A DNA stretch of 64,000 bases from Thauera sp. (lineage in GTDB: Bacteria; Pseudomonadota; Gammaproteobacteria; Burkholderiales; Rhodocyclaceae), in contig JACKMB010000003.1 of NCBI GenBank assembly GCA_024235615.1, positions 124,001 through 188,000 on the forward strand, written 5' to 3'. Below are positions 1-7,736 of the stretch, one piece after another. The notes beneath the pieces are model-generated. The model saw nothing but the letters and a program-made list of their open reading frames with translations, ran no database searches and was not told where the DNA came from. A program made the translations under genes and the position numbers. Position 1 is the first letter of the stretch. Each line of letters opens with the position of its first letter.

Positions 1-287
1 AGTACGGTGCCGGGGATGGTCCACGCGAAGCCGAGCGGCATGTGGTAGCGCCAGCTCATCGCCAGCGTGATCAGCCCGTTGATGAAGAACACGCCGAACA
101 CCCAGGAGGCGAGCTCCGCCTCGCTGAGCCCGCCGCGGGTGCCGACCGAGAGGATGATCGCGACCGGTCCGGTGGCGGAAAAGATGAAGCCGATCAGGCC
201 GTTGGCGAAATAGGTCAGGCCGAAGTCGTCGAGGATGCGGCGCAGCCCCGGGGCGGGGCCGGCGGGGCGTTCGAGGTGGGCGAGCAT
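1..287 (-). CDS. benE: BenE-family benzoate/H+ symporter, N-terminal part (cut by window edge)
   Basis: This gene starts with ATG at 287 and runs off the left edge with no stop, so only about 95 N-terminal residues are visible. They start MLAHLERPAG and contain two hydrophobic segments, including FANGLIGFIFSATGPVAIIL and WVFGVFFINGLITLAM, ending in FAWTIPGTV. This is the conserved N-terminal pattern of BenE-type aromatic-acid permeases of the inner membrane. It diverges from a LysR regulator 116 bp away, the classic arrangement for an inducible aromatic-acid uptake gene. The family call rests on the fragment only. Substrate specificity (benzoate or another carboxylate) cannot be read from it. 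Confidence 0.75.
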   Translation of the reverse strand, partial: MLAHLERPAGPAPGLRRILDDFGLTYFANGLIGFIFSATGPVAIILSVGTRGGLSEAELASWVFGVFFINGLITLAMSWRYHMPLGFAWTIPGTV

Positions 288-375
288 GGCGTTCGAGGGG
301 CTCGGGGCCAGGGTGTCGGGCTACGGATGATCGCTGTTTGCCGGCGACAGATAAAGACGCGCAAAACAACTACAC

Positions 376-394
376 TATTCGGTTTATACGAATA
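376..394. promoter_or_regulatory. LysR-type operator candidate
   Basis: TATTCG-GTTTATA-CGAATA is a perfect 6-bp inverted repeat with a 7-bp spacer, containing the T-N11-A core that LysR regulators bind. It lies in the divergent benE/lysR intergenic region and ends 9 bp before the lysR start codon. That position suggests autoregulation. Whether it also activates the permease gene is inference. Confidence 0.5.
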
Positions 395-403
395 ATCGCC
401 GCC

Positions 404-1309
404 ATGGATCGTCTGCAGGCCATGCGCCTCTTCACCCGCATCGTCGAACTCGGCAGCTTCAGCCGCGCCGCCGAGCAGCTCGGCCTGCCGCGGGCCTCGG
501 CGACGCAGATCATCCAGCAGCTCGAGGCCCACCTCGGCGTGCGCCTGCTCGCGCGCACCACGCGCCAGGTCACCCCCACCGTGGACGGCACGGGCTACTA
601 CCGGCGCTGCCTGCGCATCCTTGCCGACCTCGACGACGCCGAGGCCGAGTTCTCACAGGCCGCGCACCATCCGCAGGGGCGCATCCGCATCGACCTGCCG
701 GATTCCTTCTGCCGGTTGCTGCTGATTCCGGCCCTGCCCGACTTCTACGCGCGCTATCCGCTGGTCCGCATCGAGATCAGCGTCGGCGACCGCCAGATCG
801 ACCTGATCCGCGAGGGCGTGGATTGCGTGCTGCGCATCGGCGAGCTCGGCGACCTGCCGCTGCATGCGCGCCGGCTCGGACGCCTGCGCCAGGTGACGTG
901 TGCGAGCGCAGGCTATCTCGCCGAGCACCCGGCGCCGGCGACCCTCGACGAGCTGGAGGCGCACTGGATGGTGGATTACGTCTCCGCGTCCACCGCGAAG
1001 TCGCTGCCGCTGGAGTTCGAGGTGGAAGGCCGCATCGAGCTGCGCAGCCTGCGTTCGCGGCTGGGGGTGAATAACGGCGGCGCCTACGTGGCCGCCTGCG
1101 CGGCCGGCTTCGGCATCGTCCAGGTTCCCGACTACCACGTGCGCGAGCCGCTGGCGCAGGGGCGCTTCGTCGAGATCCTGCCCGGGTTTCCGCCACCCGG
1201 GCTGCCGGTGCACGCGCTCTACCCGGCGGACCGGCCCTTGTCGGCGCGCGTGCGGGTGTTCATCGACTGGCTGGCGGAGCGCTTCGGCGGGGCGACGGCG
1301 GGCGACTGA
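404..1309 (+). CDS. LysR-family transcriptional regulator
   Basis: The protein has 301 residues, the normal length for the family. ATG at 404 (MDRLQAMRLFTRIVEL) is chosen over the in-frame upstream ATG at 338, which would add 22 residues without homology. The N-terminal winged helix-turn-helix (residues about 1-60) has the typical SFSRAAEQLGLPRASATQIIQQLEAHLG pattern in its recognition region. The rest is the inducer-binding domain. Sequence style is that of the CrgA/DmlR-like branch. It is divergent from a BenE-type permease, which it probably controls in response to an aromatic or related acid. The ligand is unknown. Confidence 0.9.
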   Translation: MDRLQAMRLFTRIVELGSFSRAAEQLGLPRASATQIIQQLEAHLGVRLLARTTRQVTPTVDGTGYYRRCLRILADLDDAEAEFSQAAHHPQGRIRIDLPDSFCRLLLIPALPDFYARYPLVRIEISVGDRQIDLIREGVDCVLRIGELGDLPLHARRLGRLRQVTCASAGYLAEHPAPATLDELEAHWMVDYVSASTAKSLPLEFEVEGRIELRSLRSRLGVNNGGAYVAACAAGFGIVQVPDYHVREPLAQGRFVEILPGFPPPGLPVHALYPADRPLSARVRVFIDWLAERFGGATAGD

Positions 1310-1532
1310 GCGAACTGGCGCGTGGCTCGGCGTGCGCCGTGTGCTCCAATGCCTCCGGGTCCGAGGAGGCGTCGGCGCTCGAGCACGCGGGCGCCCCGGG
1401 AGGGCTTCAAGTCCGCTCGCGAGCGCTTGATCCGGACCCGTTCGGGCCGGCTGCACTGGCACCGAGCGCACAACGCAGCGGTCGAGCTCCCGTGCGGTGA
1501 GGTGATCCGGAGCAGCGCTCCGGCGAGCCGAT

Positions 1533-2294
1533 TCAGCGCTTGCCCTGGCCAGCCTTGTCGAGCTGCGCCTGCAGCGCCGCGGGGATGTTGCGCGCGCCGC
1601 GGAAGTCGCTCTCCTCGACGTCCACATGGGTGAAGTCGGCGCCGGAGAGGTCGGCGTCGGCGAACTTCGCCTCGGGCAGCACCGCGCCCGACAGGCGGGT
1701 GCCGGCGAGCCGGGCCGCGGTGAAGTCCACCGCTTCCAGGTTGGCGCCGGTGAGGTCGGCCTCGGACAGGTCGGCGCCGGCGAGCTTCGAGCCGTCGAGG
1801 ATGAAGCGCAGGCCATACACCTTGCGCAGGCGGGCGCCGCTGAGGTCGGCCTCGGGCATGTGGGTGTCCTTCATGAACGCGCCGTCGAGGTTCGCGCGCG
1901 GGGCGCGGGTGCCGATCAGGAAGGCGCCGAAGAGGTTGGCGCCCTGCAGGTCGGCGTCGCTCAGGTCGGCACCGTCGAAGCGGGCGTGGAACAGGTTGGC
2001 GCCGGCGAAGCGCGCGCCCTCGAGGCGGGCGCCGGTGAAGTTGGTCCACTTCGCCATCGCCTTCTCGAAGCGCGCCCCCTCGAGGCGCGCGCCGTTGAAG
2101 CGCGCGTTCTCGAGCACCGTGCCGGAGAAGTCGCTGCCGGCAAGATCGCGCCCGGAGAAGTCGCAGCCGCTGAGGTCCTGGCGCGGCGCGGGCGCGGCGC
2201 AGTCACCCTTGGGCAGATCCTGCGCGAACGCGGTGGAGGCGGTCAGTGCGGCCGAGGTGGCCAGGAAAAGCGCGGCGGCGGTGGGGAGTTTCAT
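1533..2294 (-). CDS. Secreted pentapeptide-repeat protein (paralogue 1)
   Basis: The protein has 253 residues and begins with a clear signal peptide (MKLPTAAALFLATSAALTAS, cleavage near AFA-Q). Almost all the remainder is built of A(D/N)LXX-type pentapeptides such as ADLSG, ARLEG, ANLFG and ARFDG, which fold as a right-handed quadrilateral beta-helix. The start was chosen at the signal peptide rather than the upstream in-frame ATG. A second, clearly homologous protein is encoded at 4834-5580 on the same strand. Both share the signature after the signal peptide (LPKGDCAAPA or LPRGDCAAPA, then L-GCDFSGRDL). The function is unknown. The fold is usually structural or protein-binding, and an extracytoplasmic location is inferred. 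Confidence 0.85.
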   Translation of the reverse strand: MKLPTAAALFLATSAALTASTAFAQDLPKGDCAAPAPRQDLSGCDFSGRDLAGSDFSGTVLENARFNGARLEGARFEKAMAKWTNFTGARLEGARFAGANLFHARFDGADLSDADLQGANLFGAFLIGTRAPRANLDGAFMKDTHMPEADLSGARLRKVYGLRFILDGSKLAGADLSEADLTGANLEAVDFTAARLAGTRLSGAVLPEAKFADADLSGADFTHVDVEESDFRGARNIPAALQAQLDKAGQGKR

Positions 2295-2387
2295 GTCGGC
2301 GTTCCGGAAGAGACGGCGCAGGCGGGCGCTTCGGCCCGAAAACCCGCATTCTAGCGCCGCCGCACACCCAGGCGCTCCCGCAATCCA

Positions 2388-2614
2388 TTCGCGCCCGCCG
2401 GCGCTCCTACATCGCGCCGGACCGCGGCGGTTCATGTAGGAGCGCCGGCAGGCGCGAATGCGGCGTCCGGGCTCCTTCCGGCGCCGCGGTCGCCGAACCG
2501 CTCCATTCGCAGCTGCCGCAGCTCCTACACGAGGTCCGGGACGCGTGGCGGTTTCTGTAGCGCGAACGCCGCTCCGCCCCCGCCGCCCCTGTAGGAGCGC
2601 CGGCAGGCGCGAAC
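2388..2614. repeat. REP/BIME cluster (four GTAG-type palindromic units)
   Basis: The gap between the pentapeptide gene and the acetyltransferase gene holds four palindromic units beginning with the tetranucleotide GTAG. Forward units GTAGGAGCGCCGGCAGGCGC are at 2436-2458 and 2591-2614. Reverse units are at 2388-2410 and 2505-2528. GTAG followed by an imperfect hairpin is the hallmark of REP sequences mobilised by RAYT (Y1) transposases. No RAYT gene is present in the window. Apart from these units nothing else is seen in the 342-bp gap. Confidence 0.8.
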
Positions 2615-2636
2615 ACGGCCGAGCGTGCGCCGCGCC

Positions 2637-3449
2637 TCAGGCCCGCCGCCGCATCTTCTCGTTGGCTGCCTCGGCGGCCGGATGCAGCAGGCCGAGGCTG
2701 CGCAGTCGGGCGGCGCTCCAGCCGTGGCCGAGCAGGATCATGCGGGTGTCGAGCTCGGCCGCCTGGGCGGACGGGACGCTGGCGCCGAGGTCGTGCATGC
2801 GCTTGGCGCGCAGCGCGACCCAGCGCAGGGGGTGGCGGCGGGCGAGGGCGTGCCAGAGCGCGTGCGCACCGGCGGACTGGCGGGCGCCGCTGACCAGGCA
2901 CAGGCCGCGTCCGAGCGCCCAGGCATACACCGCGCTGGCGATGCCGCGGCCCTGGTAGGCGGGAGCGTATTTGGAGTGCGGCGAGCGCACGTGGCGGTCG
3001 GTGCGGCGGTCAACCTCGATCAGGCGGTTGAACACCGTGTAGCCGGCGAGGCGCCCGTGCGCGGCGTCTTCCACATAGACGTAGTGCTCGCCGTCGGCCT
3101 CGCGGTGGTGGAAGACCAGGCCGGGCAGCAGGGCGGGCAGGCGGGTGCAGGCGTGCAGGGCGTCGCAGGGGCGGTGGAGCCGACCGTGGAGGATGCCGAG
3201 CTCGGCCTCGATGCTGTCGTCGGGCTGATTCACGTCGATGCGCAGTTCCATGCGCGACGGCTGCAGCACGCGGCGCAGGACGGCGGTGAACGCATTGCCG
3301 AGCGCGGCGCGCACGGCCGCGGCCCGCGCGGCGGCGAGCGGCGGTGGCTGCGGGAAGGCCAGCGCCGCGCGCGGCGAGAAGCTGGAGCGGTGCGAGAGCG
3401 GGGTGTTGCGGGCGAGCAGGCCGCGCGGGCGCAGGGCGAGGGTGTTCAT
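2637..3449 (-). CDS. GNAT-like N-acyltransferase
   Basis: The protein has 270 residues. ATG at 3449 follows a GGAGG-like ribosome site (GCGGAGGACGCGCA). The middle contains the acetyl-CoA pyrophosphate-binding motif YQGRGIASAVY (Q/R-x-x-G-x-G/A type), preceded by a beta-strand region (HYVYVEDAAHGRLAGYTVFN), consistent with a GNAT fold. The N-terminal 60 residues are Arg/Ala-rich and unassigned. It follows the bactofilin-like gene by only 14 bp on the same strand, so the two are probably cotranscribed. That suggests the acyltransferase acts with, or modifies something related to, that repeat protein. The substrate is unknown. Confidence 0.6.
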   Translation of the reverse strand: MNTLALRPRGLLARNTPLSHRSSFSPRAALAFPQPPPLAAARAAAVRAALGNAFTAVLRRVLQPSRMELRIDVNQPDDSIEAELGILHGRLHRPCDALHACTRLPALLPGLVFHHREADGEHYVYVEDAAHGRLAGYTVFNRLIEVDRRTDRHVRSPHSKYAPAYQGRGIASAVYAWALGRGLCLVSGARQSAGAHALWHALARRHPLRWVALRAKRMHDLGASVPSAQAAELDTRMILLGHGWSAARLRSLGLLHPAAEAANEKMRRRA

Positions 3450-3463
3450 TGCGCGTCCTCCGC

Positions 3464-4336
3464 TCAGCACGCCGCGGGGCCGGCCCACCAGCCGCTCATC
3501 AGGCCTTCGGGGCGCTGCGGTGCACTCACCCGCGCGCTCGCCTCCCAGGCCTCCATCTGCACGTCGAGCCCCGCGAACACGCCGTAGCCGGCGCCCGCGC
3601 GGATCGCCTCGCCTGCAGCCAGGCTCTCGCCGGCGCGGATCGCGCCCGCGGCGGCGATCACTCCGCCGGCCTTGATGCCCCAGCCGGCCTCGAGGTGCAT
3701 GCCGGCGCGGATCGAGCCGCCCGCGGTGATGCCCTGTGCGGCGCGCAGCGTGTTCTCGACCTGGATGTCGCCGCCCGCCTGCAGGCCCTTGGCGCAACGC
3801 ACGCCCTCGTCGGCCTGCAGGTCGAGTCCGACGTACGCGTTGCCGGCGACGCGCAGGCGGCCGCCGCAGCGCAGGTCCCAGCCGGTGCGCAGCTCGCCGT
3901 CGCAGCGCAGCTCGCCGGCGCAGTCCACTCCCCAGCCCACGCGCAGGTCGCCACCGACCTGCAGGTCGCCCTCGACGCGCACGCTGCCTTCCACGCGCAG
4001 GTCGGTGCCGACCCGGACGTCGCCGCCCGCGCGCACGCCGGCGCCGGCCTGCAGCGAGCGCCCGACACGGAGCACGCCCTCGACGTCCACGCCGCCGCGC
4101 ACCTCCAGGGTGCCGGCAAACACGATGGCGTCGGCCTCGATCGCGTCGACCACGCGCAGCTCGTCGGTGGGGCCGAACTGCTCGAGCAGCCAGCAGGCGT
4201 CGCCGATGCGGCCGGCGGCGACCATCCCGTCGAGCATGGCCTGGTAGTCGCCGCCTTCGCCGAACTGGCGGACGAACCAGCGGAATCCATCGGTGCAGGG
4301 CCGCTTCGCCCTGACGAAACTTCGTGTGAGAACCAT
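3464..4336 (-). CDS. Bactofilin-like beta-helical repeat protein
   Basis: The protein has 290 residues. ATG at 4336 follows GAGGGTGATGCG. After about 70 N-terminal residues (MVLTRSFVRAKRPCTDGFRW...), about 180 residues are made of short alternating hydrophobic/Gly repeats of the style VxVxGDLxVGGDLRVG, GGDIQVENTLRA and AGGSIRAGMHLEAG. Such repeats are characteristic of bactofilins and other polymer-forming right-handed beta-helices. No signal peptide is seen, so it is probably cytoplasmic. It could form filaments or a scaffold, though that is inference from repeat architecture. It forms a two-gene unit with the downstream acyltransferase. Similarity to genuine bactofilins was not tested. Confidence 0.55.
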   Translation of the reverse strand: MVLTRSFVRAKRPCTDGFRWFVRQFGEGGDYQAMLDGMVAAGRIGDACWLLEQFGPTDELRVVDAIEADAIVFAGTLEVRGGVDVEGVLRVGRSLQAGAGVRAGGDVRVGTDLRVEGSVRVEGDLQVGGDLRVGWGVDCAGELRCDGELRTGWDLRCGGRLRVAGNAYVGLDLQADEGVRCAKGLQAGGDIQVENTLRAAQGITAGGSIRAGMHLEAGWGIKAGGVIAAAGAIRAGESLAAGEAIRAGAGYGVFAGLDVQMEAWEASARVSAPQRPEGLMSGWWAGPAAC

Positions 4337-4556
4337 CGCATCACCCTCGTGCATCGCATCGCATCGCCACGCGGCGGGCGTGGCGTTCCGGGTGCAGCCG
4401 CGCGGGGCAATGCCGATGGCCGGGAGGGTCCGGATGGACCGTGGCCGGACCGCCAGGCTTGTCGATGAGCGGTCGATGGGCGGGAAGCTGGAGTGAGAGA
4501 CCCGCGGCGGCTGCACGTTGAACGGGAGGCGCGCCGTGCGCGTCCCGGGCAAGGTG

Positions 4557-4600
4557 CCGTGCGGGGGGTGGGGCTCAGCCCCTGTGGTGGCCCCGCACGG
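4557..4600. other. Long inverted repeat in a 497-bp intergenic gap
   Basis: CCGTGCGGGG (4557-4566) pairs with CCCCGCACGG (4591-4600), and a nested GGGGCTCAGCCCC (4570-4582) lies in the loop. There is no following T-tract, so an intrinsic terminator is not obvious. The surrounding gap (4337-4833) contains no convincing gene. Its only structured element is this cruciform-like sequence. Confidence 0.5.
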
Positions 4601-4833
4601 CTTGGGAAAGCACGGCGGGAGATCCTGTGACCTTGAACGCGAGCTGGGTCGCGAGATCGCGCAGCGGCGACACGATGCCGCGCGCGCGCACACGCACGCC
4701 CGCGCGCAGCGAGGCGCGACGATGGGCGAGGCGGAGGCGGGCGGGCAGGTTCATGCGGCGCACGATCGGTGGAAAGAGACCGTATTGTAGGCCAGGAGGC
4801 GGGCGATTGTCCCGGGCCTGCTCCCCGGCTCGC

Positions 4834-5580
4834 TCACCTGGCCATCCCCATCTGCGGCGCGATGAAGAGCTCGGTGACCTGCGCGGGCAGGTTGCGCGCG
4901 CGCGAGAAGTCGCTGCGGGCGACATCCGCGTGGGTGAAGTCGGCGCGCTCGAGCTCGGCCTCGCGGAACACCGCACCCGCCAGCGAGGCGCCGGCGAGCC
5001 GCGTGCCGCGCAGGGTCGCGCCGCTGAAATCGACGTCCTCCGCCTCGGCGCCGGTGAAGTCGCTGCCCGAGAGGTCCGCGCCCGCCATGCGCGAGCCGCC
5101 GAGCACCGCACGCAGCGCGAAGCAGTCGCGCAGCCGCGCGCCCTCGAGGTCGGCGTCGGGCATCAGTAGGTCCTTGAGGTGGGCGCCGCTGAAGTCGGCA
5201 CGTGGCGCCCGCGTGCCGATCAGGTTGGAGCCGAAGAGGTAGCTGCGCTGCAGGTTGGCGTCGCTGAGGTCGGCGCCGTCGAACTTGGCGTGGAAGAGGT
5301 CGGCGTCGGGAAACTGCGCCGCCTTGAGCTGCGCATTGCGGAAGTTCACCCAGCGCGCCGAGGCCTGGTCGAAGCGCGCGCCGTCGAGCCTTGCGCCGGC
5401 GAAGCTGGCGTTGTCGAGGACGGCACCGCGCAGGTCGATGCCGGTGAGATCCCGCCCGGAGAAGTCGCAGCCGTTGAGGTCATGTGCCGCCGCCGGGGCG
5501 GCACAGTCGCCCCTGGGCAGGGACTGGGCGCAGGCGGTGAAGGAGGCGAGCGCGAGCAGGAGGGCGAGGAGGGGATTCAT
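4834..5580 (-). CDS. Secreted pentapeptide-repeat protein (paralogue 2)
   Basis: The protein has 248 residues, with signal peptide MNPLLALLLALASFTACAQ followed by SLPRGDCAAPA. The mature part consists of pentapeptides (ADLSD, ANLQR, ARLDG, ADFTH) forming a quadrilateral beta-helix. It is collinear with the product of 1533-2294, including the shared block HAKFDGADLSDANLQ / HARFDGADLSDADLQ and the strand GTRAPRA. The two are ancient duplicates that have diverged and now flank the bactofilin-like/acetyltransferase pair. No enzymatic motif is present. The function is unknown and an extracytoplasmic structural or binding role is inferred. A REP array begins about 80 bp upstream. Confidence 0.85.
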   Translation of the reverse strand: MNPLLALLLALASFTACAQSLPRGDCAAPAAAHDLNGCDFSGRDLTGIDLRGAVLDNASFAGARLDGARFDQASARWVNFRNAQLKAAQFPDADLFHAKFDGADLSDANLQRSYLFGSNLIGTRAPRADFSGAHLKDLLMPDADLEGARLRDCFALRAVLGGSRMAGADLSGSDFTGAEAEDVDFSGATLRGTRLAGASLAGAVFREAELERADFTHADVARSDFSRARNLPAQVTELFIAPQMGMAR

Positions 5581-5661
5581 GAGCTTGGCTCCGGTGCGGT
5601 CCGGTGGCGTCGATCGCACCGGTGAGTCTGCTTCATCGTAGCAGCGCAAGCCACCGATCGC

Positions 5662-5842
5662 GACTCGCGCCCGCCGCCGCTCCTACAGAAGCCGCCGCGG
5701 CCCGGGGTGGCATGTAGGAGCGGCGGCAGCCGCGAATGCAGCCGTCCCCGATCGACGCGGCCGCCGCGGCCCGCCGCCCTGTTCGCGCCTGCCGGCGCTC
5801 CTACGGAAGCCGCCGCGGCCCGGGGTGGGATGTAGGAGCGGC
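5662..5842. repeat. REP/BIME array overlapping the 3' end of the LplT-like gene
   Basis: Palindromic GTAG units occur at 5662-5685 (reverse), 5714-5736 (forward), 5782-5804 (reverse), with a degenerate forward unit starting at 5832. The block 5714-5804 is the reverse complement of the linker-containing block in the array at 7283-7592, with only a few mismatches. The two arrays are therefore inverted copies on either side of the transporter gene. The reverse unit at 5782-5804 supplies the last coding residues and stop codon of that gene. Confidence 0.8.
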
Positions 5843-7129
5843 GCTGCGTCGGCGGAAGGCGGGCTCGCTGGCGAACAATCCGGCGGCGGCGACCGCGTTG
5901 AGCACGGCGGTGACGAGGAAGAGTTGCGGCACCGCGAGACGCGCGGCGAGCAGACCGGCGCCCATCGCCGCCGCGCCGACCATGAAGAGCGCGTTGAGGA
6001 TGTTGTTGCCGGCGATCACGCGCGCGCGGTGCGCCGGCGCCGAGCGCTGCTGCACGAGCGCGTACAGCGGCACGATGAAGAAACCTCCGCACGCCCCGAT
6101 CATCACCAGGTCGAACACCACCCGCCACACCTCCGCGCGGGAGAACAGCGCGGCCAGTTCCTGGCCGGGTGCGAAGGCCCCCGCCGCCGGGCTCGCCCAC
6201 CACAGGTCGAGCGCGAACAGGCTCAGCCCGATCGCCCCCGGCAGCACCATGCGCGGCTCCACCCGCCCGCGCGACAGGCGGCCGCACAGCAGCGAGCCCG
6301 CGCCGATGCCGATCGAGAACAGCGCCAGCAGCAACGTCACCGCGCGCTCGTCGCCGCCGAGATGATCCGCGGCGAAGCCGGGAAACTGCGACAGAAACAA
6401 GGCACCGTAGAACCAGAACCACGAGATGCCGACGATGGCGGCGAAGACCGTGCGTGCCTCGAGCATGAAGCGCAGCATCTCGCGCGTCTGCGTCACCGGG
6501 TTCCAATTCACCCGCAGCCCGGGATCGGCCGCCGCTGCGGGCGGGATGGCGCGGCTGGACCACCAGCCGAGCAGCGCGATTCCCAGCACCGCGACCGCCA
6601 CGCGACCGGGCCCGGCCTCCCCCATCACCAGCAGCCCCCCGACGATGGTGCCGGCGAGGATGGCGACGAAGGTCGCCGCCTCCACCAGCGCGTTGCCGCC
6701 CACCAGCTCGTCGTCGGCGAGCTGCTGCGGGATGATCGCGTACTTCACCGGACCGAACAGCGCCGACTGCATGCCCATCAGGAAGAGCACGACGAGCAGC
6801 AGCGGCAGCGACATCCGCGCGAAACCGACGGCTGCCAGCGCCATGACCGCGATCTCGAGCAGCTTGGTGGCGCGGATCAGTCGACTCTTCTCGTACTTGT
6901 CGGCGAGCTGGCCGGCGGTGGCCGAGAACAGGAAGAAGGGCAGGATGAAGACGCCCGCCGCGAGGTTTACCAGCACACCGGGCGAGTCCGCCCCCAGGCG
7001 CGCAGCCTGGAAGGTGATCAGCACCACCAGCGCGTTCTTGTAGACGTTGTCGTTGAAGGCGCCGAGGAACTGGGTCAGGAAGAAGGGCAGGAAGCGGCGC
7101 TCCCGCAGCAGGCGGAACTGGCTGCTCAT
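5801..7129 (-). CDS. LplT-like MFS transporter (lysophospholipid transporter family)
   Basis: The protein has 442 residues and about 12 hydrophobic segments. It starts MSSQFRLLRERRFLPFFLTQ, then LGAFNDNVYKNALVVL, the signature of LplT and of the transporter half of Aas-type fusions, which flip lysophospholipids across the inner membrane for re-acylation. The FGPVKYAIIPQQL motif is also typical of this family. No acyltransferase or acyl-ACP synthetase domain is attached or adjacent. The last dozen codons and the TAG stop are contributed by a REP element (SAAPTSHPGPRRLP), so the C-terminus has been rewritten by repeat insertion. Substrate is inferred from family membership. Confidence 0.8.
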   Translation of the reverse strand: MSSQFRLLRERRFLPFFLTQFLGAFNDNVYKNALVVLITFQAARLGADSPGVLVNLAAGVFILPFFLFSATAGQLADKYEKSRLIRATKLLEIAVMALAAVGFARMSLPLLLVVLFLMGMQSALFGPVKYAIIPQQLADDELVGGNALVEAATFVAILAGTIVGGLLVMGEAGPGRVAVAVLGIALLGWWSSRAIPPAAAADPGLRVNWNPVTQTREMLRFMLEARTVFAAIVGISWFWFYGALFLSQFPGFAADHLGGDERAVTLLLALFSIGIGAGSLLCGRLSRGRVEPRMVLPGAIGLSLFALDLWWASPAAGAFAPGQELAALFSRAEVWRVVFDLVMIGACGGFFIVPLYALVQQRSAPAHRARVIAGNNILNALFMVGAAAMGAGLLAARLAVPQLFLVTAVLNAVAAAGLFASEPAFRRRSAAPTSHPGPRRLP

Positions 7130-7282
7130 CGTGCGGCCTCGCGGCAGGAGCAAAGCGCCGGGTGGCGGTTCATCACGAAGGGCTTGGAAGGGGTCTTCAT
7201 CGCTCCGCAAGGTAATCGGAAAATCGTAGGATCGCCACCGCCACAACGGCGGGCGGCCGCCACGTCGGTCGGGGGCTGCTGC

Positions 7283-7592
7283 ATTCGCGGCTGCCGCCGC
7301 TCCTACATCCCATCCGGAGCCGCGGCGGTTTCTGTAGGAGCGCCGGCAGGCGCGAACAGGGCGGCGGGCCGCGGCAGCCGCGTCGATCGGGGGCTGCTGC
7401 ATTCGCGGCTGCCGCCGCTCCTACATCCCACCCGGAGCCGCGGCGGTTTCTGTAGGAGCGCCGGCAGGCGCGAACGCGGCGGCGGGCCGCGGCGGCCATG
7501 TCGATCGCGGGCAGCTGCATTCGCGGCGGCCGCCGCTCCTACATCCCACCCGGGGTCGCGGCGGTTTCCGTAGGAGCGCCGGCAGGCGCGAA
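7283..7592. repeat. Tandem BIME array, three units of 118 bp
   Basis: The 607-bp gap upstream of ovoA carries three head-to-tail copies of a unit composed of a reverse REP (ATTCGCGGCTGCCGCCGCTC...), a short spacer, and a forward REP (GTAGGAGCGCCGGCAGGCGC). The phrase ATTCGCGG starts at 7283, 7401 and 7519, giving an exact period of 118 bp. Linkers (GGCGGGCCGCGGCAGCCGCG...TCGATCG) are also conserved. The unit is the inverted counterpart of the array at 5662-5842. The remaining sequence (7593-7736) leading to ovoA shows no other feature. Confidence 0.85.
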
Positions 7593-7736
7593 CGGGGCGC
7601 CCGGCAGTCGACGCGCGTGCGGAGCGTCCTCCGCCGCATTCGGGCTCTCGGGGCCCGCGCTCGCGCTCGCGCTACCTTCCCGCGCCGAAACGTGGAAAAT
7701 GCACTCCATCCGTCCCCCACGACCAGGATCCCCGCA

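Noticed and set aside
4575-4754. Minus-strand 59-residue frame (MNLPARLRLAHRRASLRAGV...) with a TACAAT-like -10 upstream
   Set aside because: It is Arg/Ala-rich like many shadows, has no ribosome site and no recognisable similarity. The putative promoter match alone is too weak.
7283-7592. Regularly spaced repeats resembling a CRISPR array
   Set aside because: The 118-bp period, palindromic GTAG units and conserved linkers are those of tandem REP/BIME elements. Spacers are not unique and no cas genes are present.
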